This document shows, piece by piece, positions 24,576 to 35,741 of a DNA stretch of 64,000 bases (position 1 is its first letter; the number at the start of each line of letters is the position of its first letter). Made by a program: the position numbers and the translations under genes. The stretch covers positions 370,022 to 434,021 of the forward strand of contig VYZB01000530.1 of the NCBI GenBank assembly GCA_013397455.1, written 5' to 3'. Under the pieces are notes generated by a model that was not told where the DNA came from, made no database searches, and saw only the letters and a program-made list of their open reading frames with translations. Origin of the DNA: Crotophaga sulcirostris (lineage: Eukaryota > Chordata > Aves > Cuculiformes > Crotophagidae).

Positions 24576-25163
24576 AGAAATCACTGGCTCTGAGTGAAGA
24601 CAATTAACGATGTTAGTCACAGACAATTAATGCATCTAACACTTCTTACTGGCTATTAAGAATCTGTGTTAAACCTGTTAATCAGAATAAGTTTATAGTG
24701 TTTCTATTAATCAGAATAATTTCACAATGATAATTAAGGCACATCCATTTTCATGGAGCCATTTAAAGTTAGTAGTAAGTCACAAGAGCTTCAATAAAAC
24801 AGAAAGTTTCATAAAGCATCCTCTTTTTGTAAACTCCAATATATGCAAGACCAATAATTCTTTAAGAAGAAAAAGTCTGTAAGTATCCAACAGATAGACT
24901 ATTCTTTATCTCAAAATCCTGTTATTTTCATGTCTTCTACAAGAAATGTTACCATAACGCCATTCTAGTTTGTCAATTATTTATCTTATCTCTTCTATGC
25001 ATGCACTTATCACCTTGTCTCTAGTATTATACGTCAGCAGAAAATGCTGACTAATTTCTACAACAGTCAGCTAATCCCCACAGCGAGCTTACATAAGTCT
25101 GTGCACTCTTCTGTGCAATTTTGCATACTATTCCTATCCTTCTCTCTGGAAAACTGCTCTTTT

Positions 25164-25202
25164 ATATAAAAATGTATATATATTATATATATAATATAAA
25201 TA
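25164..25202. repeat. AT-dinucleotide-rich run
   Basis: An alternating TA run with interruptions ('gtatatatattatatatata'), a simple repeat likely to be length-variable. Confidence 0.7.
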
Positions 25203-25279
25203 ACAAGGAGCACTAAAGCAGTTCTGACAATCTGGATTGCTTATTCCAAATGTTGTCCGGCTGCTTAAAAATAGAGTAC

Positions 25280-25330
25280 TCTTTCTTTCTTTCTTTCTTT
25301 CCTTCTTTCTTTCTTTCTTTCTTTCTTTCT
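25280..25330. repeat. (CTTT)n microsatellite
   Basis: About twelve CTTT units in 51 bp with one imperfect unit (ccttc near 25301). No LINE or SINE body was seen next to it. Confidence 0.95.
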
Positions 25331-28300
25331 GTTAAAGTTTTATTATCCAAGACTTTATTCCAAATTAGAGAATGAGTTACTTACTACAAGACTGAAGACT
25401 CAACATTTTGCTACTTATTTGGTTTATCTTCCACTACATGCGTTTCTGATGCAGTAGAAAGTACTTAATTTCCATGACTATTCATTTTCCATGTTCTTCT
25501 GAAGAAATGGGTAAGGTTTCTGGCTCTTGTCCAATAAAACTTCTTCTAAGTGTTCAATTATGCAGATTTTAACTGTTAAGATTGCACAAAATTTTTGTTA
25601 TAGCCTGCAGAATTAGAACTACTAAATATTATTTTCTTTTTCAAAGTTGCAGTTATTTGTTTTTAGAAATATTTTAAAAAATAGGAGGAGAGAGATTAGA
25701 TAATTATCTGTAAACCCTTTTTGTCAAACCAACCAACGAACAACTGATTATGCTGAAACCTACCACAATGCTGCTTTTTGTCTTTGAACCATTGAGTGTG
25801 TTAGTTATTTTATGTTATCTGGGCATTAGAATGGGTATGAAGCCCATTAAACAAAAGTAGATAAATGATTATTTTATAAAGTTTGATAAATAATGAATAT
25901 ATGTCATAAAGTTGTTATCATCATGAGCAATATGTTCTAAGATTATAATATCAGTATGAATATTGAAGTAAAAATATCATTTCACCTGATTAACAGGTTA
26001 GTAACATATTAAGTCACATATTTATCATTTGTTAATTTTTTATTATTACGTACACATAACAACTTGCTTATTAATGTTGAAGAAGGGGCACACAGCCTAA
26101 TTCTTCTGAATGCGTGATATTCAATGGTTTTCTATTTTTCACAAACATGTTTTCACCAAGTTTTCTTCTACAAAAAACAGGAACGCCCTCCATCCCTCAC
26201 CATAAGCTTTCCATTTAGCTTTTTCACTGCTCAAGACTAGATGGGACATTTACAATTTTAACAGACATTTATTAAAACATTAGCTTTTCACATTCAATCT
26301 ATTGAATGCTAGGCGCATTAAGACTCTTATGACTCTTATGCTTCACTTTTCCTGTACCTAGAACAAGTTCAATGCAAATGTTGTTCTTCAGTGAAAATTT
26401 TCACAGGACAGTGTAATGAACAACACAAATAATATACTTTCAAAAGCGTTTTGAGGTTAATATTTTTTTGGAGTAGTTGAAAAGTCTTTTCTTTATGAAA
26501 AGTCAAACACATATGCAATGAAGATAGAAAGAGAAACAAAACCTCAGAATTTATGATTGTTCAAAGCTGATGATGAAAGATACCTTTGATGTAACTGCCA
26601 CCAGATTCTGTTTGATTACCCAGGAAATGAAATAAAGTATAATAATTTCTGTCTCTGGATACAGGCTGTTTGCATTCCTCAGATAAATTTCTTTTAAAAG
26701 CTAAATCAAGAATGCGTGTTTATGAACTTTGTAGAGATTGAAAAATACAATGACAGTATCTGTGTCAGAGTCCAGACCAGTTGCATCTAACTACTTTCAC
26801 TGCAATGGGAGAGAATAACCTCCTGTCTGGCTAGCTGACTGACTGAATTCCTGTTGCCAAGCTTTGATTTCATATTCTGAAGCCAGGTCTGACTCTCTTA
26901 GCTGTTTCTTTATTACTATAATGAGGACAAAGCAAAATAAATATCTTAAATCTTAAATTTCTAGAAGAAGAGTATATGAAGAGCTCATTGAAAGAATAAA
27001 TAAATGCTACCAGACAACCATGCTTCTTACTCAAAACTTGCAATGAAAATATTATTCTGAACTGGATTAGTTGAAAAGAAGTAGCTTAGCAAACTAATTG
27101 TGAAGATATGTTAAAAAAAAGAAATGAACAAACAAGGAACTTCCACAGTTTTTTATCCTCTCTTTGAGTTGAAATTTGAATGAACACATAGTTAAATAGT
27201 CTTTTGAAAAGATCCATGGACAGTGACAGCTGAATTTCAATCAGCAGTGAATGACTTGGAAACTATTTATAAATAAAAAAGAAAGGCATGATAAGGCAGA
27301 CCTCCTAGTTACCTACATCATGTACCACTCACATCCTCGGAATTGTGAATTTTGAAATCTTCCCCCCAGTGCTTTCCTATCTCAGCACAAACTCTCCAGT
27401 CTGGACTACCTCTCCCCGAAACTGTTGTGAGAGCACTAACCACTGCATCTCATAGAAGCCAACAAACCGCTGAGAGCAAACACAGCATACATCACTAAGA
27501 GTTCAACTGGTCTGGCAGCACGGAGGTAAACACCTCTAAATCCTCTGAAAATCTGCAGAAAAATGTTGATTATCTTTTCTGTATGGGTAATGTATATACA
27601 GAAATTCCTCTTTTTTGGTGTAATATTACACAAAATTATCAAGCTGGTAGAGTGAAGTTTTGCATATTGTTGTTCTACCTTGTTCCAAATTTTTTTGTTA
27701 AATTAAGAACTGACTGGTTGTTGAATTATGGTATAATATTTCACACTTTGTGAATTTAACAACACTCAGACTCCAGTGTTGTACCTACTCATGCACAAGG
27801 TGTGAATTATAGCTTCATTATTCACACCCTGTCATGTCATGTTGCTTAAGCATTATATTGATGTCAGACAAAAATATGAATTGGTTTTAAGGGTTTTTTT
27901 TCCATCAATTAAAACTCACTTTAAATATGTCATAGTAATAGCTTGTCATAAAAAGAATAAATTATTTAAGAACAAACAATTCCTAAAATATTTTAGGAGT
28001 GCATAACTGTTGGCACAAGACGTTTTAGATAAAGATTGGATTTATCCAGGCAAATTGTGGTCAGCTGACTTTCCAGTCGCACAGGCAGATTTTTGGACAA
28101 GGAATAGCATCTACAATTGACATCAGGTTCAGATATCCAGATCTAGCTGGTTTTGGCAGTCTGTCTGAATAATACTGCTAAAATATAATGATAACATCAT
28201 AATATTTCCCTGATTGAGGAATGGTCACGAGTTCTAATTCTTGGTTCTGAAAGTAGTGCAGGTAAATCAGAGAAAATATTTGAAGGTGTCTTTGTGATTA

Positions 28301-29194
28301 GATGCATATATTATACTGGAAACATACTCATTTAAAGGTTTACTATATTTTTCTTCAAATATTGGTATATTAGTATATTTTTCTTCTCTGTTGATGTTGT
28401 TTTCCAGCATCACTGCTCTGAATACAAAAATCCTGTCCTTGTTTTCCACAGATATTGCAATCTACTTGACACTGTAATAGATTTTTGAAAAATGTCACAA
28501 TGACTTTGTTTAGAAAGAGGGAATTATCCATTCTTCTGAATTTGTTTAAATGCACAACTGAGAAACCTGGAAACTTCACACAGGAAAAAAGGGAAATGTT
28601 TAAAACATAGATGTTTTTAAAAACTTCCCAGTAAGTTCAAGGCTGACAGAAGAAATGTGTTTCTGATTGTGCCTTCACTCTAAAATAATAATAAAAAAAG
28701 TCTAGTCATTAAGAAAATAGACTCTATGAAAATATTACATTATTTCCTTAATTAGTGTATTTTGAGATAATTTTATATACCTTGAAATTACTAAAAAATC
28801 CTTTGGCAATATATCTTATTTTGATCCACATTTTGATGGTTAAGAAAATAAATTATGAAAAAAATAGTTCATTTCCATTATAAACAGACACTATGTTGGA
28901 GGAAGGGTTATTTTTTTTCTCCTTTTTATTTCTTATGACAAAAACTATGTTATCATGAAATTACAGGCAATGAAAAGACTATCTTCCTAAGGTTCTCCAG
29001 TTTTAAAAATCTAGCAACAAGTAACACAAGCAAAAGCAGTTTCCCATTTTGCCTTGGATGAATTAGGGCTAAAATCGTCACATATCCAAGCACTCAGCTC
29101 CACTGCATGGCGAGATGGCTCATCCTGTATTTGGAAACAAATCATGCTCATGGGTCACTGTGATTTTCTCCTGTATTTGAGTTCCCTCTGTCCT

Positions 29195-29345
29195 CACATG
29201 TACAGCCATAATCTGCCTCAAGCCCAGGATCTCTTGCTCTCCTTCCTCAGGATCTTGAAGTCCAGTATTTTGTGGTTGCCACTCTTTATCATATTCCCAA
29301 CAAGTTTTTCCTTGTTCACAAGTAAAACATGCCAGTACTGATGGG
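29195..29345 (-). mobile_element. CR1-like fragment, endonuclease-RT linker
   Basis: The plus strand shows 'gcccaggatctcttgctctc', then 'cttcctcaggatcttgaagt' and 'ttttccttgttcacaagta'. I recognise this as the reverse complement of the CR1 linker that encodes a (S/N)HxxxxFKILR motif; on minus it reads GNHKILDFKILRKE. Both ends are lost. The match is from memory and the copy is diverged, so the family call is moderate. Confidence 0.5.
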
Positions 29346-32300
29346 GTTAGGATGAAAAGCACATCTGACATCAATAAGAACAATTTTACATCATAAGATT
29401 TATGTCCAGTACTTGTACCTTTTGTTCGAAATGTTCAATGTTGCCATCACTTGCTTGCTGCAGGAACACTAAAATAGAGAACAATATTCCAGCAGCAATT
29501 TTGCCAGTTCTATGTAGAGAGGCAAAATTGCTTTTTTAATTTTTGGTATTAGTTACTACATATATATGAAGGTTGCATCAGGCCCTTTCACTGCAGTATT
29601 GTGCTAAAAGCTCACACTGAGGCGATTAGCTACAATGACCCCCTAAATCCTTATATGAATCACTGCTTTTCAGGACAAAATGTCATTATGGATTAATAAC
29701 AGTCATGCATCCTTCCCTGTGGTTAATTTCACATTTACTGAAATACTGGAGCTTCTCTTTGGCTGACATTGAATCTAGCAAGGTTTTTAAGTACCTTAAA
29801 TCCTCCTCTGATTTTATTAGACTTAAATATATAACTCTGTGATTTATGGTCACCAAGCCACATTCTCAGCTAGTGTAAATCAATGTGACTTGCTGTTTAC
29901 CTCAAATAATGATCTATTCCACACAATGCAGTTGCTTAAATGAAGCACAGAGAAGACATCTATATGATATGTGTTATTGGCTACTTTACACATAATAAAT
30001 TAAGATTAATATTAAACATTATATTTCATTAAAAAAGGGAACACACAAGTATTTGGAAAAATGAGGAGTCATTTAGATGTGCTAATTACATAGAAATTAA
30101 AACATTATTCTTTCAATCAAAGCATTAAATACTATGAGAGATGACTTTGGCATAAAACCATTGTTCCTTTAAGGCTTTCTTTATCTATTTGAGTGAATCC
30201 CACTTCTCCTCACTCTTATCGCCCCCCTCAAATGCATACACATATTCACTAAGCCTTTATCTTTCCTAGACAGGACTCCTGTGATTCCCCCATTCTTAGT
30301 CAGGAGGTGGATCAAGTGCCTTTTAATTTGTGGGTAGGACAGATTCAGGTATGCACTGCTCATCAATTAATGACTGCATGAATAGAATTACCTTTAAAAT
30401 TCATTCGTAAAAAGTAAATATCATTTAAGATGAGACTCAGTCTGGTGCACAAAAGAATTCCATTTAAGCCCCATTCATTATTTTTTTTCTCCTTTTCTGG
30501 TGACATTGGCTGTTTGTGAAGCAGCTACTGGCTGAATGTCCTTTTTTTCCTCTGCTAAAGTGAATCAGAGCTGCCTTGTTCCACAAAGAAGAGAACAAAA
30601 AGAAGTGGATTGGGAAGAGGTCTGTAGTATAGCCGGACCACTACAGTATTTCTGAAGGAGTGAGTGAATGAGTTGAGAGATGGAGGAATGTTAAGGAAGA
30701 AACATATCTTGCTACAGTTCATACTTTGTGGTTGCAGTCTGTTGTCAGATCCTGGAGCCGATAACCTATGGAGAAAGCGAGCAAGATTACTCCTGTCCTA
30801 ACCTGCTGTTCTATCCAAATATGTGTGTTTGGAGGCACGGAGAGGAAGAGCAAAGAAATCGTGCCTCCTGCATATATTTTGCCCAGTAGTCTCCCTTTTT
30901 TTTTGTTGCTGCTGTTCAGCAGCCCAGATTTGATCCTTTATAATATCTATGATACTAATGAGCTTGCAGAAGCACGTCTGACTTTCTCCAGATCCCCCAG
31001 TATCTGACAAATGACATCACCTTCATGCCCCTTTCTCACAGAATATGTCGTTGTTGGCCTAGATCCTGGTGTTTTTCTAAGCCTGATTAGACCTTTTCAG
31101 ATAACTGGGAAGAAGCATTAAAGTCAGTGTGGTTGTGCCTGCAGAGATGTTTTTATCTGGGCTACTGTCCACTAAACTTACTGCATATGAGCAAGCTTTC
31201 ACTGAGTTAATTCCGTACCATGTATCATTAAATACTGCCCTATGCAGGTCAATCACTTCACAATATTCAGACAAATTTATATAACTATATCATATTCAGA
31301 AGCAATCCACCATACATCTCCAAATTATTCACATTTCTATCTTTCTGACATTTTCCATGAGTTTTCCTCAATTTGCTTTTCTCTTCCTTTGTTGTCATGC
31401 CAAAAATTTCCTCAAATGCATTTTTTCTGTGCTGCTGAAACTGTTCAGTAGTTGTTTCACCATAAAGATCTATATACGTTACAGGAAATGGAAAAGTTGT
31501 TCCTGTATTTCAAGGAGGAAAGCTTTTGCTCACTGACCTGCAAATGCTACAGAAAAATCTATTTTAAATTGAATGTTGATCCAAATAAGAAAGGACTGGA
31601 CCACATCACATGAAAAAGAAGCACTCGTCATCCAATTATTAATTCTTTGCTAAAGTCAATCCACCTTCCTTTCTGCAGTAGTGCAGCAAACAAAAAAAGC
31701 AGCTGACTCTCTTGTTAGCCATGGAATTAGGGTAAAATTATAGCAACAGTTATAATGCTAAATCCTGACCTTTCTGTTACAGGGCAGGACAGCTTTCTTA
31801 TTATATGTATAATGCCAGGCATAAGGGGACCCAACGCATTACCAGGGCTCCTGTTATAGATACAAGTAATGATAAAGAATGAAGAAATAGACACACCACT
31901 TTCTGAATAAAAATACGTGCTTCCTGTTGTAAGACTCTTCAGGGCACGTTGCAGTAATGTGCTGTGGGAGCCACTTTTCTGCTCTTCCAAGCAGGAACAA
32001 AATGTATTGTTGCACCTTTTGCTGATTACAGCACATACACAAGGCAAGTGACTGGCACAGAGCATAAAATACATCCTGCATCAATATACTGGACTGTTTA
32101 AGGCCTCATTTCACAAGTGGAGCATTTGTTTACCTCTGTCTTTTTTTATGAAGGAAGACATGACAGTAAGAAATGTTTTTCTTTCTCCGCCACAGTGTCA
32201 AAGGAGCTGGACAAAAGACAGTGTTAAATCATGCTTGATTTGTTTTGAAGTGGGCATTTAAAAACGCTTATGGTAATTTTATCAAATGACAAAAATCTTG

Positions 32301-32681
32301 ATAAGTAAAACTGAATTTTTGGAAATCCATTTGTAGTTCGCAGCGTAAGTCTCAGACCTTTCCTATGCATGAGTTATTGATGTGTAAAATGACAGCTTGT
32401 GTAGTAGTAGAAACCAACAGATCTTTCTTTTCTGGCACCCAGGATCTTCATGCTTGAACTAGTGAAAAAACAGGTGACTCAAATTAAGCATCAAATCAAA
32501 ATGGCAGAGTCACTATATTTCATACTATTATAAGAGGGAGAACAATGGAAAATGCAGTAGTATCAAGATAAACACAACCTAAGAAACTTTAAAAAAATGG
32601 AAGAAAAAAGTTCTCCACATCAAATATATTTACTGGAGCTTATTCAGTTCTACTAAGCTTCTCTCTTTTTTTCTTTCACAG
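29346..32681. other. AT-rich unique sequence, no gene seen
   Basis: About 3.3 kb without recognisable repeats. A 115-codon minus frame at 31727-32074 has no known domain and overlaps a second minus frame, consistent with chance. Confidence 0.45.
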
Positions 32682-32808
32682 AGCTGCCCTGACTATCCAA
32701 CCAAGGAACAATCTTTGGTTTGGTGCACGCAGTCATGCACAAACAGTTTCCAAAATCCTCTCAAAAGAGATGTTTGCTGACACACTTGCAGACAATAAAG
32801 GTTTCCAG
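32682..32808 (+). other. Weak candidate exon (127 nt)
   Basis: The strongest acceptor-like site noticed lies here: a long pyrimidine run 'ctctctttttttctttcaca' ending in AG at 32680-32681. The next 127 bases are open with one leading base and 42 codons, including TIQPRNNLWFGARSHAQ and the end LADNKGFQ, up to a possible donor 'ttccag|gtgtgt' at 32809. A second acceptor-like site 'ttctgtccacag' ends at 33004; continuing in phase from 33005 gives about 14 hydrophobic codons and a TAG. I do not recognise the peptide. Another frame across the same bases is Cys-bearing and also partly open, so the coding case is weak. Confidence 0.22.
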
Positions 32809-33045
32809 GTGTGTGTAATGAGTGTATGTTTGTATGTTTTTAAGTCAGAAACTACTGCTCAAGAGAAACCAACTATGAGAAATATGCTTCATTACAGTAA
32901 ATGGAAACAGAACTTCAGGGTGATGGAAGGAAAGCTAAAGCTGTGGCGTCTGGGGGATAGATGTAATCCATGTTTAATCTTCTAATTTCATTTTCTGTCC
33001 ACAGATTTTTCTGTCATCTTTATTGTCATGTGCAACCTTGAGCTT

Positions 33046-33756
33046 CTAGACAGACTGACGAAGTTTCAGAGACGTCACAGAAGATTGCAAAGTGAGCCAA
33101 CTTTAGGAATGTCTCTTCCAGATGCATTCAACCTCATTTTGATTAAGGTATCCAGATATATGGTTATGTTCTAAATTGAAAAGGCAAGCAAGTTGACTGG
33201 GAAGCTGCAACGTGCTGAATATTTCTGCACATGTATAGAAGTTCTGCTTTTGAAAGCTGTACCTAGTGATTCCAAACATTTTACATAAGATTACAGAACC
33301 TCTGTATTTTAAAAAACTTTTCAATAGCAAGAAAACCTGCAACATTATACAAAGCACAATTCATGTAATATCCTTCGCTGTGCCCTATTTTGCATTTTAG
33401 TTGTCTCAATATATTTGCCTATGGGCAGGTAGCTTAAATGAAAGCTTAAAAGATATGCTTCACACATGAATGAAAAATCAATTCAGTGATGCATCTTATT
33501 AAATCCCAAGTGTAAAGAACTACAGGCTAGATAGTCATGTTAAACACCTATATATGTATTTGTGTACATTTATGAGGAAGAGTTTCTTATTTTCTGTGAT
33601 TGTCATTCTTCTTCCTGTGTAGTCATCTATAACTATTAGCAACTATAAATGTTGCTTAAATTTTTAACAACTAATTCAAGATTTTATATGCTTCCGTTAT
33701 GATATGTCTGGGATGAGAACTGACTTTGGTGGAGTAACTTTTTGATACTTCATGGA
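33046..33756. other. AT-rich unique sequence, no gene seen
   Basis: No repeat or gene recognised between the candidate exon and the GC-rich block. Confidence 0.45.
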
Positions 33757-34240
33757 CGACTGTGGCAGGTGCAAAGACCCAACAAAGATCAGGTCCTGCC
33801 AAAGACCTGACAAAGATGGGATCTTTCTGGCTGTAGAAACCTGATTACTTTTTATTAAGAAAAGAGTGGGGGGAAGGTGTTAACAATAAGGTCAGTGATA
33901 CACTGACTGAAACTCCCATTCTGCACCCCCCCAGGAGTGCTGGAGGGGGAGGAGGTAGAAAACTGTTGCCAGGCTCACAGACTCAGATGATGTGGGCCCA
34001 CAGATCTAACTCAGAGACCCCTCACAGTGAGTCTGTGACCAGAAAACTCTCCCCTTGGGATCAGCATGCCACCCAAGAAAACTTTGTGGGACTGAGTATT
34101 CTCACCCTCCTTTTGGTAAGTGATTATTTCTTCTGTGTATAACCCTGTGTGAACCTTCAACCCTTTAGGTAGGAGATTCTGTCCTCTGTGTAGTCTTGAG
34201 TGAGAGATTTCCTTTTTTTGTGAGTAAAAGATTGTGCACA
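33757..34240 (-). repeat. GC-rich LTR-like block with nested palindromes
   Basis: The block is sharply richer in G+C than its flanks. On minus it contains 'cttaataaaaagtaatcagg' about 90 bp before a possible CCACA end at 33761, as a polyadenylation signal would sit before the 3' end of an LTR; the opposite end could be TGTGCACAATC near 34229. An imperfect 27-bp direct repeat (caaagacc..acaaagat) lies at about 33771-33825. An 11-bp inverted repeat, tcacagactca at 33975-33985 and tgagtctgtga at 34028-34038, encloses the palindrome tgtgggcccaca (33991-34002). No matching target-site duplication was found and I cannot name the family. A solo LTR is the leading idea; a non-autonomous DNA element is an alternative. 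Confidence 0.35.
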
Positions 34241-35133
34241 TTTTGGATCATCCTTCTAAAGGATTGTCCATGAAACTTAGGAATTATTAAGTTAGTTGAG
34301 TAGTAGTGTGCTTACCTGACATCTGAAATTGTGTTTTGCTTTATTTGTCAGAGTGCTAAGTAATTTCAGCTGGAATGAATCTTCATTTTGAATGACTGGT
34401 TTTCTGGTTTGGGGGTGCCTCCATGACAACAATAAGCCTTCATAATGGTTTTTGAGCATTCAGAAATTATTTTCTGAATTCTTGGAAACAGAGTAATATT
34501 TTTGTTTCTTTGGTTTGTCTCATTTGGCAATGCATTTGTGAAAAATAAATATAAATCTAATGAGCAACAGAGGTATATATATTTCTAAGTTAGGGAACAG
34601 AAGAACTAATATGTATGTGACTAGCATTGGCACTCAGGCTTTCCAAACAAGATAAAGAACTGAGTGTGTTCAGACAAATGGGTTAGTTACTTCATCCCAT
34701 CCTGACATCTAGTTCACAGAACCACTTTGTTTAATTGTCCCTGCTGAGAAGACAGTGGAAAGTCACATTGGATGTTATATTTGAAAGATTTTGTGTAGGA
34801 ATCCTTTAGCTGAAGATTTTGAAGACCATTCTATCTGTATGACAAGTGTGAAGGAAAAAAAATCTATTTCTGAATGCCTGGAAAGCAGAAAGATGTGTTC
34901 TGATTTTGATGATTTTTCTATAACTCAAAGAGCTAGAATTGAACAACTATAATCCGGGCTTTAGGAATTCCACAGAACTTTGATTACTGGTTTCAGTGAA
35001 GGCTCACTTTTGCTTTCTATTGCTCTCTGTGATTGAATGTTAAGAATTTCCTCACACAGAATGCAGCAAATGTTTTCAACTTCATTCTTTGTCAACCCTT
35101 CAACAGTTATGTCTTCTTGTTTCAGAAAGTGGA
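34241..35133. other. AT-rich unique sequence, no gene seen
   Basis: About 0.9 kb between the LTR-like block and the mariner relic, without recognisable content. Confidence 0.45.
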
Positions 35134-35741
35134 TAGATGAAGTCCAACGCAAAAAAAAATAAGATGTGTCTTTAACTCTTTTTATTTAAGCAATTAAGAA
35201 AATCAACTGCAATCATCTTCAAAGTAGTTCCCTTCTGAGTTGACACAGTGCTGCATATGATTCTGCCAACATTCAAAACAATTCTACCGGTCACTTTCTG
35301 AAAAGCTGTTGAGCGTCTCTATCATTTTTGCTTTCACATATTATACTGACAAAAAAAAGGTTACTTTCAGCACAGACTTGACCTTTGGGAAGAGGCAGAA
35401 ATCATGTGGAACGAGGTCTGGTCAACAGGATGGGTATTCAAGCACAGTGATGTTGTTATTAGCTAAAAACTCCTTCATAGACAAAGCATTGTGGGCTGTG
35501 CATTTTCTTGATATTAACTCACTCTTCACTCTTGCACATTCACATTTTCCAACTGAGGGTAAGAAAAAGTTGGTATTTGAGCGTGTATCCTCTCATACCT
35601 GAGCGAAGCAATGAAGTTGAGCCTTGTCTCACTGCAACAGATTAAAATGTGTTCCATACCCATCTCTTTGTCTCTCTACTCTCTCTTGGTTCCCGAACCA
35701 TAGGGTTAGTCTTGGGGTGGTTTTGTGTTGGACCTCTAATA
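35134..35741 (-). mobile_element. Mariner/Tc1 DNA transposon, internally deleted
   Basis: Both ends are visible. The low end reads TA-gatgaagtccaacgc(a)n from 35134 and the high end reads 'ttttgtgttggacctctaa' then TA at 35740-35741. These are imperfect terminal inverted repeats flanked by the TA that mariners duplicate. On minus, the C-terminal half of a mariner transposase is legible: AHNALSMKEFLANNNITVLEYPS, then PDLVPHDFCLFPKVKSVLK, equivalent to the usual SPDLAPCDFFLFPKLK around the third catalytic Asp. At 608 bp it is about half the usual 1.3 kb. The N-terminal DNA-binding domain and first catalytic Asp are missing, an internal deletion near 35600. Confidence 0.8.
35180..35560 (-). pseudogene. 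Mariner transposase C-terminal pseudogene
   Basis: The transposase would cut and paste the element through a DD(34)D-type catalytic core. Here only the part from the second Asp motif onward remains. The block that normally reads DNAPAH has Glu in place of Asp and lost a base, shifting frame near 35510. A stop interrupts YPSC*PDL near 35430. Further stops lie downstream, where the C-terminal peptide around CFECWQNHMQHCVNSEGNYF is still readable. The plus-strand open frame 35309-35602 is its antisense shadow. Confidence 0.75.

Larger units (their letters stand above)
24576..29194. other. AT-rich unique sequence with simple repeats, no gene seen
   Basis: About 4.6 kb of very AT-rich sequence. 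It contains two copies of 'ttaatcagaataa' near 24680 and 24707, an alternating AT run near 25164-25200, and the CTTT microsatellite at 25280. Nothing codes recognisably. Confidence 0.5.

Noticed and set aside
31727..32074. 115-codon minus-strand frame as a gene
   Set aside because: No domain, no splice or promoter context, and a second overlapping frame of similar length; consistent with chance.
33757..34240. Assigning the GC-rich block to the same LTR family as 57129-57795
   Set aside because: The order of motifs differs and the ends do not match; only general LTR-like traits are shared.
35309..35602. 97-codon plus-strand frame
   Set aside because: It is antisense to the mariner transposase relic, whose conserved motifs are on minus.
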